Positions 44,118 through 56,505 of a stretch of DNA of 64,000 nt are shown in pieces. The notes under the pieces were generated by a model. That model saw only the letters and a list, made by a program, of their open reading frames with translations, did no database searches and had not been told where the DNA came from. The DNA lies in assembly GCA_977006965.1 (NCBI GenBank), contig OZ345365.1, positions 2,666,001-2,730,000 of the forward strand, in the 5' to 3' direction. Position numbers and translations under genes: made by a program. Origin of the DNA: Phymatolithon calcareum. Lineage: Eukaryota > Rhodophyta > Florideophyceae > Hapalidiales. Every line of letters starts with the position of its first letter. Position 1 is the stretch's first letter.

Positions 44118-45314
44118 ATCGTACGTTTAAGTACAGTAGATGATAAGCTAGCACTTATTGTGTTCGTATTTTCTAGTCCAAGGATGTTTCAAAATAACTA
44201 ATTAGTAACTTTGAAATATCCTTGTCGTGTACCTAGATATAGAGTTCTTCAACTGTCTACGTGGACGGCAACAATCAGATAACATCCGAAAAAGAAGAGT
44301 GTCGAAAGAACATTTTAAAACATAGGTTTTGGTGTAAATTTCTAATTTAGTCTTACCGTTGCCCTTACAGTAAAATGAGGGTTCAATGTTAGGCTATTCT
44401 TCCAGAGAGGAACCACATACTAACCGTATGAGAATAGGGAGCAGGCTACAAGAGTGAAAATCATGACATCACTCTGCTCTTGGTCTTTCGCTAGCTTTCG
44501 CATAACTGAACAATAACTTACGCTCACAAAAATTTAGCCTATTTTCAACAGGCGAAAGTTCCTTTTCGGTAATATTAAACACGTACCCTTTTGCTACAGA
44601 AGACAAGTACATGATGAGTAGTCTTAGCTTTCGCAAGAAAAAATATTGAAATTCTTTTATCCAGTATAAATTGAGAGGAATGAAAACGAAGTTTCGGTCG
44701 AAACCCCATAATTTTGCAAAATACAGTTGCAAATTTTATCGTTACCTTTAATTTTTCATCTAAAAAAATTATACTTACTTATTCAGGACATGTAGCACTC
44801 TAGCTGTAGGGCGGAAAAGACTCTCGAAAGGTTCGTTATGTACCCTTTTCCGCTGCTGGATCTTTAAAGTTTTGATAGATGACCGCTATTATGAAGTATA
44901 AGTATTGCAAAACTATTGCGAAACTATTGCAAAACTGCTTTCATGATCTCATAGCCCGGACATTGTCGCGCACAGAGCATGCAGTGCATTTGATATTTCC
45001 TGATTTGTTCGGTTTAAAAATTTTAATTATGGTATAGACTACATGGCAGATCTGCAGTATATATCATATGCTGAACACATTTAAATCTGCGATAATTTTG
45101 CACAGCAGTAGATTGGAAGGCTCTTGTTCCCAGATGAAGCAAAACAATGTTATTAGTAAAAAATATTTTTACTGAGGGGCAGTAAAGCCGTAAGGCAATT
45201 TACAGAATTGAAAGAAGCCCAGACTTCCTTCCGATAATACATTACATGGTTTCCATAACGAGTGGGCCTCAGGAAGAAACCTTTTCTACTATAGCAAGTG
45301 ATATAAACAATAAC
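44118..45314. other. Intergenic, AT-rich
   Basis: No gene recognised. GCGAAAG-type motifs occur at about 44490-44640. Confidence 0.35.
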
Positions 45315-46188
45315 TACACTGTTCTGTGAATATAGTCTGGCGTTTCCTGCCAGTAATCATAAGTGATATGCTCTAAGTTTCAAGAAAAGTTCGAGGGGGT
45401 ACTTGGTTATTTCGTACTCGCAGTAATAGTAAAAACTTTCTAAAATCTGTAAAACAAAGGTGCACATTTTATAGTCTTGAAATTAAATTCTGGGCTCCGT
45501 GGCCACAGGGGGTCCTCGGATTAAGGGTTGTGTTGCAAGAGACCCTTAATCTGAATCACCCCATATTTCGAATCACGGCTATGACAAATTTAGCAACGTA
45601 GCACGGAGAACAAGACAAATATTAAAACCAGTGAACAACAAAAATTAAATATTGACTGTAAACTTTTAATAGGTTCCCCCTCCGAAATACGCTAAATTCT
45701 CGGCACGCTGCACGCTGATATACATGGAAGCAGTTCAATTTAAATACAAATAGTTTCTTTCATTGATACAAAAACGTAGCCGAATGGACTCGTATAAATT
45801 CCGGGAATCAGGATAGTGGGTTACCTGTGCGCAGTGATGAGTCATGAGGTCTCGCGTTCAATCTTCTAGGCAATGGCGGAACAGACATTAATTTGTCTTA
45901 TACGCGAGATCCAAAGAGGGATGTTCGAGAAATGCTCAATCACATCACGTCAGCTCAGATAAACGCCACTCATGGAAAATGTCGCCAGATGGATAGCTTG
46001 CGTCTAAAATGTGCTTTTATAATTTTTGAGCTAAATTTTCACGAAAATATCATTGCTATTAGTACTTAGAGATGAAAATTCTCTCAAAGTTGGATTTAAT
46101 GCTTGTAGAAAGCAGCCTAAAACTTTAACTATAGTTAAAAGGACAAAATCAACATAAAAAAGAAATGAAGGTTTAATTCCAATCGACA

Positions 46189-46524
46189 TTAATGACTGAT
46201 ACTATGATTCCGTCGCAGTTCGTTAGCGCGGTCTAACGCTTTCATAAAAACATTTCTAAATGACTCATCTGCCATGAGATTAGAGGACTGACTCTGAAGC
46301 ACTTCGAGCAGCTTGATGGCACTATCACACTTTTGAATAAAGACTTGAACCTCTTCAATGTTTTCTGGGTCATGAGATGGTCCTCCGAATGCCGTATCAA
46401 ATAGCCCCTGTATATCGCCCTGTACAGTATCTAATGTCTCGATGCAGTTGCAATGGTCCTCGCCAACCTTTCTCATCAAAGTGCCATATATATATTTTGC
46501 TGACGACTGAGAAGTTGTCAGCAC
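46189..46524 (-). CDS. Unknown 111-aa ORF inside the pogo-like element
   Basis: The frame ends TTAATG-side with a proper stop, but its start is not a strong ATG context. Content is acidic and helical (SAIKLLEVLQSQSSNLM, VFMKALDRANELRR), without known motifs. It diverges from the transposase and could be an accessory protein; its reality is uncertain. Confidence 0.35.
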   Translation of the reverse strand: MLTTSQSSAKYIYGTLMRKVGEDHCNCIETLDTVQGDIQGLFDTAFGGPSHDPENIEEVQVFIQKCDSAIKLLEVLQSQSSNLMADESFRNVFMKALDRANELRRNHSISH

Positions 46525-46685
46525 TGCGGCGGAGCAACAGTATAGTATAAATTCAAAAGGTTCTCAGCATCAGAATCGTGGGCTAGCATTATCTTTCATT
46601 CGTTTCTTCACCCTCATCCAATCACACTCACCCATCTCAATCATTACCAAGAGTCACATCCAACCAAAATAAGCCAAAGAATCCA

Positions 46686-48074
46686 ATGAATGCATATTTG
46701 TCCAATCAAAGTCACCCCAAGCGCAGTCTTCAAAACGTGTCAACGAAAGCGGAGCGAAAGGCCGTAATCAAATGGATGATCGCAGAAGTGGAAACATCCG
46801 GAAATACTGACCGCATAGGAGCCAGAGCCGTAAAGCACTTTCCACGGGTTTTCCGCGGAAGCTCACGGGCCAATCGGGAGAAGGCAAGGAACTGGTGGAA
46901 GATACGGGTCGAATTCTTAGCGATACTCGAGACACCAGAAGATCGTGCTATGACAGTCGTGACCAGGCGCCATATTGGCTCCGGTATGAGACGAGTATCT
47001 ATCAAGGCATGTAGAGGCCGTGGCACGAAGCGTGCTCTGTTGGTCGAGTACGTACACGAAGTGACGTTAGTCGAATTTGAAAGTCTCCGCAGTGCCGGTG
47101 TCAAAATGAGCAGAGTGTTTCTACTAGAAATTGCGTTACATATCGTTAATGAAGATGACTCACCGTTTTCTCGGGCTGAAATCGAAGGGCTTGTTGGAAG
47201 GCCAATCATAGAAATAATCACCTATGATTGGATTCAAGCATTTTTGGACCGGTGTAATATCGTTACACGCAAGCAGAGTGGATCACTGGCCCGTAGCGCG
47301 GAGCATACCGCTTACACAGAACAATTGATTGCTTACCATCTCGGCGAATTGGAACGCGGCTTTGCAAGTGGATTGCTGGACGAAGACGTGGTCGCAAATA
47401 TGGATGAGACGCACTTTTTGATCAATCAAGATAATCATCATACGTTGGGATTCATTGCCGAGGAGAAGGTCAACTATGCTGACGTTGTATCTGGAGGCGA
47501 GGGCATGACTATGGTCCTTCTAATTACAGGGGGACCGAACTCAAAAATTGAACCACCATTCATGGTTTTCAAAAACAAGGACAGCAATTATCCCATTCAT
47601 GGCGTTCCGGACAATATTGAAGGTGTTTCATACAGAACTGGACCGCGGGGCTGGATGACAAGGGTCGTTTTTAATCAATAGCTAAATGAACCGCGGGCCA
47701 TTCAAGAGGATCTTAATGGCAGAAGTCGTGTCATTTTTATGTACAACTGCTCGGGCCACAACAAAACACCGCAGCAGGTCCAATCATTGCAACGTTTGAA
47801 AGCCAAAATTAGATTCCTGCCGGCAAACGCAACGCATCTGTGTCAGCCGTTGGACTAGTTTATAATTCAAAATATTAAGAGCGAATGGAGATCCACATGG
47901 GAAGAAGAAAAGTGGAGACGAATTAAGAATGGTGATTGGGCTGACGGTGAGAACGGCTCTGGGAAATTGAAGAACCCTGGCAAGCCGTATTTCATGAAAC
48001 TGGCAGTTCATTGCGTCGCCAAACTGAACAATATGAAAGATAGCACCGGTCTATCATTTTCTAGAAAGCAATGA
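46686..48074 (+). pseudogene. pogo/DDE_1-type transposase with two stops
   Basis: 463 codons from ATG to TGA in one frame. The N-terminal 70 residues resemble a helix-turn-helix region (KAVIKWMIAEVE...ARAVKHFP), and a second DNA-binding segment follows around residues 120-200. The DDE core starts with VANMDETHF (first aspartate). The second-aspartate site reads FMYNCSGHN where the family has D-N-C-S-x-H: codon TAC at 47742-47744 replaces the aspartate codon. The third lies in HLCQPLD. TAG stops interrupt at 47679-47681 (probably from TGG) and 47856-47858. The frame is otherwise perfect, so decay is recent. Confidence 0.88.
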
Positions 48075-48426
48075 TACGGTGCGGGCTCTCCCGCACGTTG
48101 ACGGAACGTGGAAGGTTGAGCAACTTTTTCCACATCTTCAAAAATTGTGCACATGCACCACATGCATTTTACAGGTGTGATTCCCGAAAAAACTTTTAGA
48201 GAATAATTTTTTATACTTGAAATAAAAAATTGAAAGTTCCTTTTCTCAAAGTCGTACTCCAGTATTACTGTTAAGCTCTCTCATTGTGCTTTTACAGCGC
48301 CAGACTAAATTCACAGGACAGTGTAGCAAATCGTATTTATATCCTCCGCAACCTTTTTCTGCAACTGTTGCACCAAGGTTGAAATGCAACAACTACTAGT
48401 TGTAAACACTCCATACGGCCATATCA

Positions 48427-49319
48427 ATGGCGAGCAAGATCAAGAAGTTGACACAAAAGTCCGAGGCCGTCCAGATTCTCCGCATGAAGTTCAAAGACGT
48501 TGATGTGACCCCTGACATGGACCCGAAAACGGTATGGAGTTCTGACGAAATTTTTAAAGAGTACAAATTGAACAACTTTCGCACCTGCTACAATAACATC
48601 AAGAAGGAGTTTGCGCAAGGTTTGTTCTTTCACAATTTTCCCATATATTTATTTTCAAGAAACTAATTCGAAGATCTCTCTTCGAAGCTGCCGAGCTTGA
48701 TATAGACGATGACAATCTTAACAGAAAACCAACCTTGAGGACTATCTCAAAAAAACGGAGGTCTCCAGGAGGAGCCGTGGATATAATCCATAGCGATGAT
48801 GCCGAGGAAAGCCCTGGAGTGGGCACTGAGTTGTTTCTCGGGGAAAGGTGTTTCAAGCCTCTTTATCTATTTTCTAATTGGAAAGAACCGGGTACAATGA
48901 CGAAAAGGATCACAGCGGCTGTATTTCTTCCCTCTGGAGTTGAGACAGGTGACTTTTCCATATTTATTCCTGCTGTTGGGATGAGCCTCGACATCTCTGT
49001 TAAATGGCCGGCTCCTTTGGTGGACCTGACAGTGCTGCATAAGAAATGGCTAAGTCCCGACTCTTCGGGGGATTTCCAGGTGTTCCATCCGAAATACACA
49101 AGTTTTGAAGATGCCTTGAAGAAAGTTCGCGTGCGCAGTTCAGATATTGTGGTGTCAGTGGAACGTATACCCCTTCCCTTTGCAGTGCAAACGCACATTG
49201 ATACAAAGTTTAACTTGACGTGGCGTGATAGCTCTGCGAAAGTTGTCTACGTAGAGATGAATGCGTTCGTGGAGCAGTACGCAGTTGTCAATGACGAGGA
49301 TGAGTTCGAAATTCTCTAG
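48427..49319 (+). CDS. Unknown two-exon family, apparently intact copy
   Basis: Exon 1 starts at ATG 48427 (MASKIKKLTQKSEAV), is rich in charged residues and ends near KLNNFRTCYNNIKKEF. The second part is open from about 48640 to TAG 49319 and encodes LFEAAELDIDDDNLN, SDDAEESPGVGTELFLG, then a conserved beta-rich domain (KEPGTMTKRITAAVFLPSG, WPAPLVDLTVL, FHPKYTSFEDALKKVR, PLPFAVQTHIDTKFNLTW, EMNAFVEQY). A GT-AG intron of about 65 nt (for example 48609-48673) would join the frames; the exact sites are uncertain. The pseudogene at 38007-38815 is a paralogue with an intron in the same position. Function unknown; a PIF/Harbinger accessory role is an inference from proximity only. Confidence 0.6.
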
Positions 49320-50817
49320 ATTCTTTCATAAAATTTGTGCATTCTCTTTGTTTATTTTCGCTTATTTCAAAAATTCCCGCACCCCCCAGTAGACCCTCCC
49401 TAACTGCACGGCTTGGGTGGAATAGGTTGTTCTGCAGTAATAGAGGTTTGCAAGTTGAAGAGGCTGCATCAAAACTAGACATTTACAGTACTACCGTCGC
49501 CACTCGTCAACCCAACCAGCTCGTGATCTTTGTCTGTACCATCGAGCGCTTATGCTCTACAAATGTCTCGCGCTGCGCTACATTCAGCACTTTCCTAGTC
49601 ATTCCTGGACAATCACCTCCGCTGTCCAGAATGCGAACTGCAATTGCCAAATGACGGAGGTGCTCTTTGGGCGATAGATTACGTACAAATTTTTGCAGCC
49701 ACCCATTTTAAAAGTTAAGTTGAATGCTCATTTCCTCCCGGAGTGAATCGTTCACCTTTGCTAAAATTCAGGGACCCTGCTCCTATCACCGGTAATACAG
49801 ACGCCTCGTGCATATTGGTCGTGTATCCATTCCACCAACGAAATTTCCAGCGCTTCAGATTTCAAAGTCGACTTCCTTTTGCATGCACCAGCACGTCTAC
49901 CAGAACGTACAGTCTGCACTATGGCTTCCCGCATTTTCAGAAAATGCCGGGATATATTTCTCGAACGTTCACGAACGGATGCAGTACACTATGCCATTTT
50001 GAGCAGCAGATCGCATTGGCCTAATGGAATGATTTAGATGGGCTAAAAATATAGAAATTTATTTGACAATCTGTGATATGATAAGACACGTAAACGGCAA
50101 ACTCGATATAAAGGCGCGCCAAAGTTTTGCTCGCCACACGTGCCACGAACTGTGCTCAACCTGCTTTTTTCTAGACAGTGAGTAAGAGATTTGGTTGTTT
50201 CGCGAAGCTTTTAAGCCAAGGTCAGTGATATATTGCATATAAGGTGTAGACAAAACCTTATTCCTTACTACTGCAACAATGGATTACTCAAATTTGTCTA
50301 AATTCATGGCGAAATTTGGCTTTCAAAACATGTAAATTTGCAGTATTTAGCGAAAGTTGGGATGTTTAACGTCATCTTTCACAATGTCTATTGAAACATT
50401 TTACCAAAACAAAATCATAAGTTTGTAGTCTCTTTGGAGGGGTTTAGCTCTCATGAATTTGTTTTTCGTTTAAAGATCATCATCTTCTACAAACTTTCGC
50501 CTCGGTAAAAAGAGCTAAAAAGTTTTAAGGCATATTGTTTTCGTCAATGCATCGACAAAAACAACGAGTATCATTGCCAAAAACTTTCGTTCCGTAAATT
50601 TTTTGTATCATACGTTTGACAAAATTGCAGCTGCGAAATCGGCGACAATTTGATTGTGACACGTTTTAAAGACAAACGATTAATGACGATTCTTCTAGGC
50701 AACAACAAACTCTCCCGCCTACTTTATCCTTCTTTCAGCTGCAGTCCTCGAAGCTTCCAAGGTTTTCTGTGCTTCTCAGAAGAATTTTATCCAGGAACAC
50801 GGCGAACAAGAAGCACG
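49320..50817. other. Spacer before Harbinger copy c
   Basis: No gene recognised. GCGAAAGTT-like motifs at about 50342, 50504 and 50580 recall those near the other Harbinger-associated loci. Confidence 0.35.
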
Positions 50818-51737
50818 ATGGGGCGTGATCTCTTGCCGCTGGACGCAGCGGCGTTCACATATGCAGCCGAGGGTATTTCAAATCGCGCCAAGCGTTTGAG
50901 CGGTATTGTGGCGGAGCGGCGGTTTCGCGCCCTATTTGGTGTACCTCCCGAGATATGGGCTACAGTGTGGAACCGAATTGCAATTGAACTACCGTGGAAC
51001 TGTAGTCCTCGTCATTTATTGTGGGCTCTGATGTTTCTGAAGGTATATGGCTCAGAGAACAACAGCTGCATACGACGAGAAAACGTACAGAAAATGGGTG
51101 AAGCTACTAGTGAGCCACATGGCCGAAATGGATGTAGAAAGTTCTCTTCATACTCGTCAATATTTTTGTCTTTTTCTGCCTCAGCTTTGGATTTGCTAAT
51201 CGTTCCGTTAGATCAAATGGGAAAATCGGCTTGGAGCTCATCACTTGCGCTGCTATGTTTCAGTCTACGGAACGGATTTCAGGATACTTGAACCTTCGCC
51301 GTTCGACACAAAGTGGTACTCACACGAATTCAAAAGGACCAGTCGTTCGCTACGAGGTTGGCATTTCTATTGAAACAGGCTCAATAGTGTGGGTAAACTG
51401 TCCATTTCATTGGGGGAAATTCTCTGATTTGACAATTTTTCGACTTGGAATGAAAAAATTCTTCCTTCCTGATGAGAATTTCATCGCCGACGGTGGCTAC
51501 CAAGATGAGCGGTGTGTGTACTATCCTCAGAGTAACGACGTCCTTCCCGTTAGAATGGACGCCATTGGCCGTGCCAGGCATGAAACCGTCAATCGTAGGT
51601 TGAAGCAGTTCGGGGTACTCGGGCAGCGGTTTAGGCACAATGTGCATCGTCATTCTGATTGTTTTCATGCTGTCGCCAATCTTACGCAGCTCATGATTGA
51701 AGGTAGAGAACCTCTTTCCCGTATCCACGGGCTCTGA
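50818..51737 (+). pseudogene. PIF/Harbinger-type transposase, copy c
   Basis: From ATG 50818: RRFRALFGVPPEIWATVWN, PRHLLWALMFLKVYGSE, then a one-base shift to AAYDEKTYRKWVKLLVSHM. A likely intron follows (51134-51211, GTAGAA...CCGTTAG), then IKWENRLGAHHLRCYV, SVYGTDFRILEPSPFDTKW, another shift, RYEVGISIETGSIVWVNC, FIADGGYQDER and RARHETVNRRLKQF, ending at TGA. The first catalytic aspartate of VDGTD is tyrosine here (VYGTD). It has the domain order of an IS5/Harbinger DDE transposase but is inactive. Confidence 0.82.
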
Positions 51738-51772
51738 AATGAAAAGCATTTATCCAGCCATCGGAGCACGAG

Positions 51773-52318
51773 TTGCGTCGCTCGAAATCAAGATTACGTC
51801 TCCCGGATATAAGTTTCGCTTGTAATGGAATGCAGGTACGCTGCATCCTGTGCCTGCATGTGGCGGACATACTACGCCACCGTGAAAGCCAAATCGAGAA
51901 TCTCATCGTGGATGAGATGCTGGAGAGCTGCCGTCGGTGTTGTCAGGTAGCAGACGTGCTCCGGCAGCGAGGCAATGCAATCGAAGCAGCGAACATTGAT
52001 GCCTCTGAAGAGATTAGAGAACTATTACAAGATACTGTATACGTTCCCTCGTTTACAGCCTCTGTAACCTGGCCGGAATGTTGCCCCTCGAAGACTATCG
52101 AGGTAGAAGCTACAGAAAATTTGAGCTCCCCGTCCCGGCGTCGCGCCAATTCCGAGCTCGACGTGCCCCGAAAGCCGAAGTTGAAAAGACCTCCGCGGTG
52201 GCCGGTTAAGCGCCCGCCGGGCGTGCGCAAGAACGGAAGAATCTTGGAAATTAAAAGAAGTGGTCTTTGGCACCGCTTTATACCCGGTCGTGCACCCTCG
52301 CTACGAAAAGAGCATTAG
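51773..52318 (+). CDS. Unknown 181-aa basic ORF
   Basis: The frame begins soon after Harbinger copy c. It contains repeated cysteine phrases (CILCLHVADILRHRES, CRRCCQVADVLRQRGN) that look like an internal duplication, followed by a basic, proline-rich tail (RKPKLKRPPRWPVKRP). It might bind nucleic acid through the cysteines, but no known finger is matched. Reality and start are uncertain. Confidence 0.3.
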   Translation: MRRSKSRLRLPDISFACNGMQVRCILCLHVADILRHRESQIENLIVDEMLESCRRCCQVADVLRQRGNAIEAANIDASEEIRELLQDTVYVPSFTASVTWPECCPSKTIEVEATENLSSPSRRRANSELDVPRKPKLKRPPRWPVKRPPGVRKNGRILEIKRSGLWHRFIPGRAPSLRKEH

Positions 52319-52456
52319 AACGAGACTGGAGGCACTATGAGTACATAGGGCTGATTGCGATGTGCTAGATGATAGAGTTGTAATTTTAAAAAGCTTTACA
52401 ATCCAACAACTATGTGTTACTGTGTGCACTAATATCACGAGATACATTCCTTATGC

Positions 52457-55400
52457 TCATCCCTGTCGAAGGGGGTATCCTTCTGCTGTGGTCGTGGGGA
52501 ACAAAATTGCTCCTCTATGTAGAATGGTTGGAGGATCATGCCGAATTTGTTGTATTCGAGATGACGCACTACATTGCTCAGGCTTGAAGTCATGCAACAC
52601 GGCCAAATGGCGCATGTGGAGGCCAACCTTGACGAACGAGATAGTATCACCCTCAAAATGAGGTTTTTTGAATCGATGGAACCCACTGATTGTTTGTGCA
52701 CTGGGGGCACGGATGCATGGGTACAGAGCAGCCCAGAATGTATCACATGGCTCCGTCGTGCTAGTAGGACAAAGCAAGGCAACAATCACCCAGAGTGATT
52801 TCCCCTCTTTATTACCTGGCGTATACCCAATGCTTTCACGCTGAATGATGAAAGGTGAGTGCAAAGAGATGTCCTGGGGGCTATAGCACAGCATCTCAAT
52901 CACGTCGCCAACGTGAAGGAAGAGAACAGTGCTTCCAGTTTCAGATATTGCTTTCAACTCATTTGCGAAGTTTTGCGTAGGATTCGACCCACGAAGCCGA
53001 TGCGCGTGTCTGCATGCTGCTAGAACTCGTGATCTTAGTTGAGTAGAAGGCATTGGATCTGGAAGAACGAGCTCCGGCTCTCCTTTGAAACTACAAGACA
53101 AGTCATTAAGAACGTCGGGATTAACTTTGAGCGAAATTACCGCTCTACTCTCCGACTGTAGAAAGGATGGAACGCACGGGGAAGGCCCAAGACCCAACAT
53201 GACATTGTTTTTTTGCTTTCGATAAGCTGCGCATTTATGGAAGTAATCGCTTCGCGGCCGGCCAGGAGGCGGAAGCATCCCAAGGTGGCCAGATAATTTC
53301 CATGCTTTTCGAGCTTGATTATTAAGTCGGCCTTCCCAATCATGAAAGATAGCACTGGACATCGGGATATCCTTGTTGTTGCTCTGCCGAATGTGTCGTT
53401 TTATTGTTTAGTGGGCCTTCTCCAAAACTAGTTCCCCTACACGATATACATGTCCCATCATTGGCAAGGTTGTGTGCACATTAGGCTTGTGAATACAGCG
53501 TTTCGCCATCAAACAAGACGCCTGCTCTCTCATAATCTTTGCTCTCAATACTCTTGGCATTGGGCCTTCTTCCAGAGCCTAGACATCTTCCAGAGGCATT
53601 GAGCACAAATCGCGCACTATCGCAAGGTGGCGTCCAACATGCATTTGCAATGTGCTGACGTATGTTGAGCCCTTGTGGTGATTGAAAACTGAGAATGTTG
53701 AAGGCTCATCACGTCCCGCTGAGGGCAGGTGCCATAAAGTTGAAATTTAGACGCGAGGCGGAACCAACAGGAGAAATGGCTTCGGCGCACTTTCGGGAAG
53801 GAGCGCGTTGAGGTCCAAGTAACTGAGACGAAAATTCCAACGTCTGGCAGGCTTTTAAGAATGAGAATTCGGCCACGACGGACAGAGCATACAACTTAGA
53901 CATGGACATGGAAAATAACGCCTTCTTCTCCATGTCGAACAGCCGATTTTGCGTTTTTAGACCGCAATCATTGAGAAACCCGATCATATGCATTTCAGTA
54001 ATGGTGCGGTACTGCGCGTTGGCGAGAAGCTTGAACTCTAGATTAATACAGTCTCTCAGGTGACGGGTGAGCAAATGATCGGGTGCTACAAAGCATGCGA
54101 GGTATGGATCTAGATAGCTGCTCAGAATAGTCAGCCCGTCTGTTGTCTTAGGTATACGATTCCTGGCTGCTAGCATTTCGAGTCGCGAGGAGTGCAGCGG
54201 CAGCTTAATAGCAGTAGTGAACGGCTTCAATCTGCAGGTCTCTTTCTGAGCTCTTCAATCCCGAACAGCAGCGTGAAGATAGAAGCTTCTTCCTGTCCCG
54301 GTGAGTAGCCCATGGATACCCTCGAAGGCGTATCGACTGCCAATAGCACAGGATGTTTGCCTTGTGTAGCGGCACGGATGTCAGAATGCAGTGGCAGTAT
54401 GACCGAGTGTATCGAGGGAGGCGTTTAAAGCCGGGATATCACCCAGAAATCCGACAACATCTAGAAAGATCCTGCATTGCCGACCTGTAGCGTCAAAATC
54501 AACAAATCCTTCTGACGTACGCTTAATAATACCTCACTGAACTAGTTTGAAAACGGATGAGCTCTTCACCCGAAGTGGGCTCAGCTTAATGATACGAACA
54601 GCATTTGATGATGACCGCGTTCTTGTCGGAAGATTTAAACATACCAAGTAGAATCCTTCACCCGAGGCTGAAGTTCCCTTAGCTACTTCAAAACCATCCC
54701 AGAACAACACGAAGCGGTATATGAAGTATCTCTCTCCACTTTTTAGTGTCCCGATACTGCTGACAAGACGATACTTTGCAGACCCTCGAAGTCCAGAATG
54801 AACGGCGGACAGCTTGCAAGAGAAACTATCACGGGTTACATCTGATTTAACATCAGTAAAAGCGGTACCGTTATTCCGGATTTCGGAGTCACATGAGGTC
54901 ATTACTCCTGGTAAATCAAGGTCACTTGGGAGGAGAGTACATGCCTTCTGCGCTTCTCCTTTTCTACCCAGAAGCGATGGACAACACCCACACATGCCTC
55001 GTCATCAGTGGAATGTACAGAACAGGTTCTCAGTAGGCAGGCAACAACTTCGGGTTTAATTAAAGGCTTCACCCAATCAATCCAGGCTTGTTACATCTGA
55101 TCTTTCAGTCTTTTGAGTGCATCCTTTCTTGCTTTAATCTTAGAAATATCATTCGTGAAGGAATTAGAAATGGAATCGCATAAGTCCATGCGCCTGAGAA
55201 TATAATCTGTTATAGTTTCTCCGGCTTCGGCAAAAAGCGTGATATGAGCGTTTTTCCCTGTTCATCGGTGCGGTCAACCATGATTCGACGTGGCGGACCT
55301 TAGAAAGTTCAGGAGCAGCTTCCACAGGCCATATGTCGCCACACTCCTTCGCACAAATCGCCGGTCCTTCTACACGACGCACCGTTCTTTCGAACTCACT

Positions 55401-56500
55401 TAGACTCGTGGAATACATTAAATGAAACACGCTAACTGTGGCGATATCAGCGCGAGCATACTGGCTTGGAAGAACTGTGCGAACCGGCACATTGGGTGTC
55501 TCATCATCCGAGTAGCTTTTGGCTCGCGCACCGGCTTTACGGGTATCTACGATTTCCTGGGAGTCAGTTTCTCGCACTGTTAAGTATCGGAACAGCCTCT
55601 TCTCTAACGGGAGCGTTATCGTCGTGAAGTGTGGAAGCGAGACAATTGTCTCATTGCACATGTTCAGTTCCTCCACGCTAACGATGTGCGTTTTCCTTGA
55701 CCCATTGCCAGTATTTGAAAGCCACCTGAAGGCATCAGCAATAAGACGCATCGCTTGATATTGCAATTTGGTCAGCTTTCGACTCCCTGTTGTCATGAGC
55801 AGACGCCAAAGAATTCTCCAGTTGTCGATCTGGAGACCAACAGGCTCTTGTACTAACGATCCATTTGAGTATTCATGCTTTAAAGAATTTTCAGATCCAT
55901 CTCCGAGGAAACAGGCATCGATTTCATCAAAAGTCTAATCAGCATCATCATCCCCCGGTGGTTCCTCTCTGAACAGCTCATTACGTAGTGGTGAAAAACT
56001 TGAATTATTTTCCGCAGCGTCAATCGAAATGTCAAAATTGGAAATGTTACCAATATCAGGCGCGCCTTCTTCTGCGAGGATCGTTTCCGAGCTTGTCCCA
56101 AAATCAAGATTGTGCTGTACTCTGTCCTATAGCATTGGGCTGTCGGCAGCAGGGACGTAAGATCGGTCTGTGAATCGCGAAAATTTTTCTTGTGTAGCAC
56201 TGACGGTATACGTTTTAGACGGCGAGAACCGGTACCGACTTCTGCGCTTTCCTGGAGTTCGGTTGATCGCGTTAAAATCTTGCGACATCTTCGGTTGTAT
56301 TTCAATTGTGAATTCCCCCCGCTTTCCGCAGAGTGTGCAGGAGGAGGCTTATCTGCACGGAATCTGTGCTGTTTTCGGAGGGCATATCCACCTTCTTCAG
56401 TGGTCTTCCAACTGTTTCTTACTGTTCGGTAAAATTCTTTTGCAAAAATTGCACATCACCAACCGTCTTGTATTGACAGCTAGATCAGTATAAAAAGGCG
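52457..56500 (-). pseudogene. CACTA/Plavaka-type (tnp2) transposase relic
   Basis: A near-continuous minus-strand frame series. Around 56450 is a C2H2-like finger (CNFCKR...LEDH). 56100-55860 is acidic. 55860-55164 contains LTKLQYQAMRLIADAFRW, LPHFTTITLPLEKRLFRY and VPVRTVLPSQYARADIATV. 54995-54534 has YFIYRFVLFWDGFEVAKG and EGFYLVCLNLPTRTRSSS, the aspartate-containing core pattern of tnp2/Plavaka transposases. 54530-54390 continues FLDVVGFLGDIPALN and LGHTATAF.HPC, the G-D-x-P...H...C pattern of that family. 54230-53709 and 53362-52457 (a 301-codon open frame from ATG 53360-53362) are the C-terminal part. Stops interrupt at about 54537, 54389 and 54265. No terminal repeats were found. Confidence 0.6.
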
Positions 56501-56505
56501 GTTGG

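Larger units (their letters stand above)
45317..48323 (+). mobile_element. Tc1/mariner-superfamily (pogo-like) element with both ends
   Basis: A 26-bp terminal inverted repeat starting CACTGTYCTGTGAAT occupies 45317-45342 and, inverted, 48298-48323 with two mismatches. TA dinucleotides lie directly outside (45315-45316 and 48324-48325), the target site of this superfamily. The 3007-bp element contains one long transposase frame and a 111-codon antisense ORF. A hairpin with 9-bp arms (GATTAAGGG) lies at about 45517-45550. Confidence 0.9.

Noticed and set aside
47679-47858. Possible TAG recoding (stop codons at otherwise conserved positions)
   Set aside because: Breaks elsewhere use TAA, TGA and frameshifts as well, and catalytic residues are also lost, so ordinary decay is the simpler reading.
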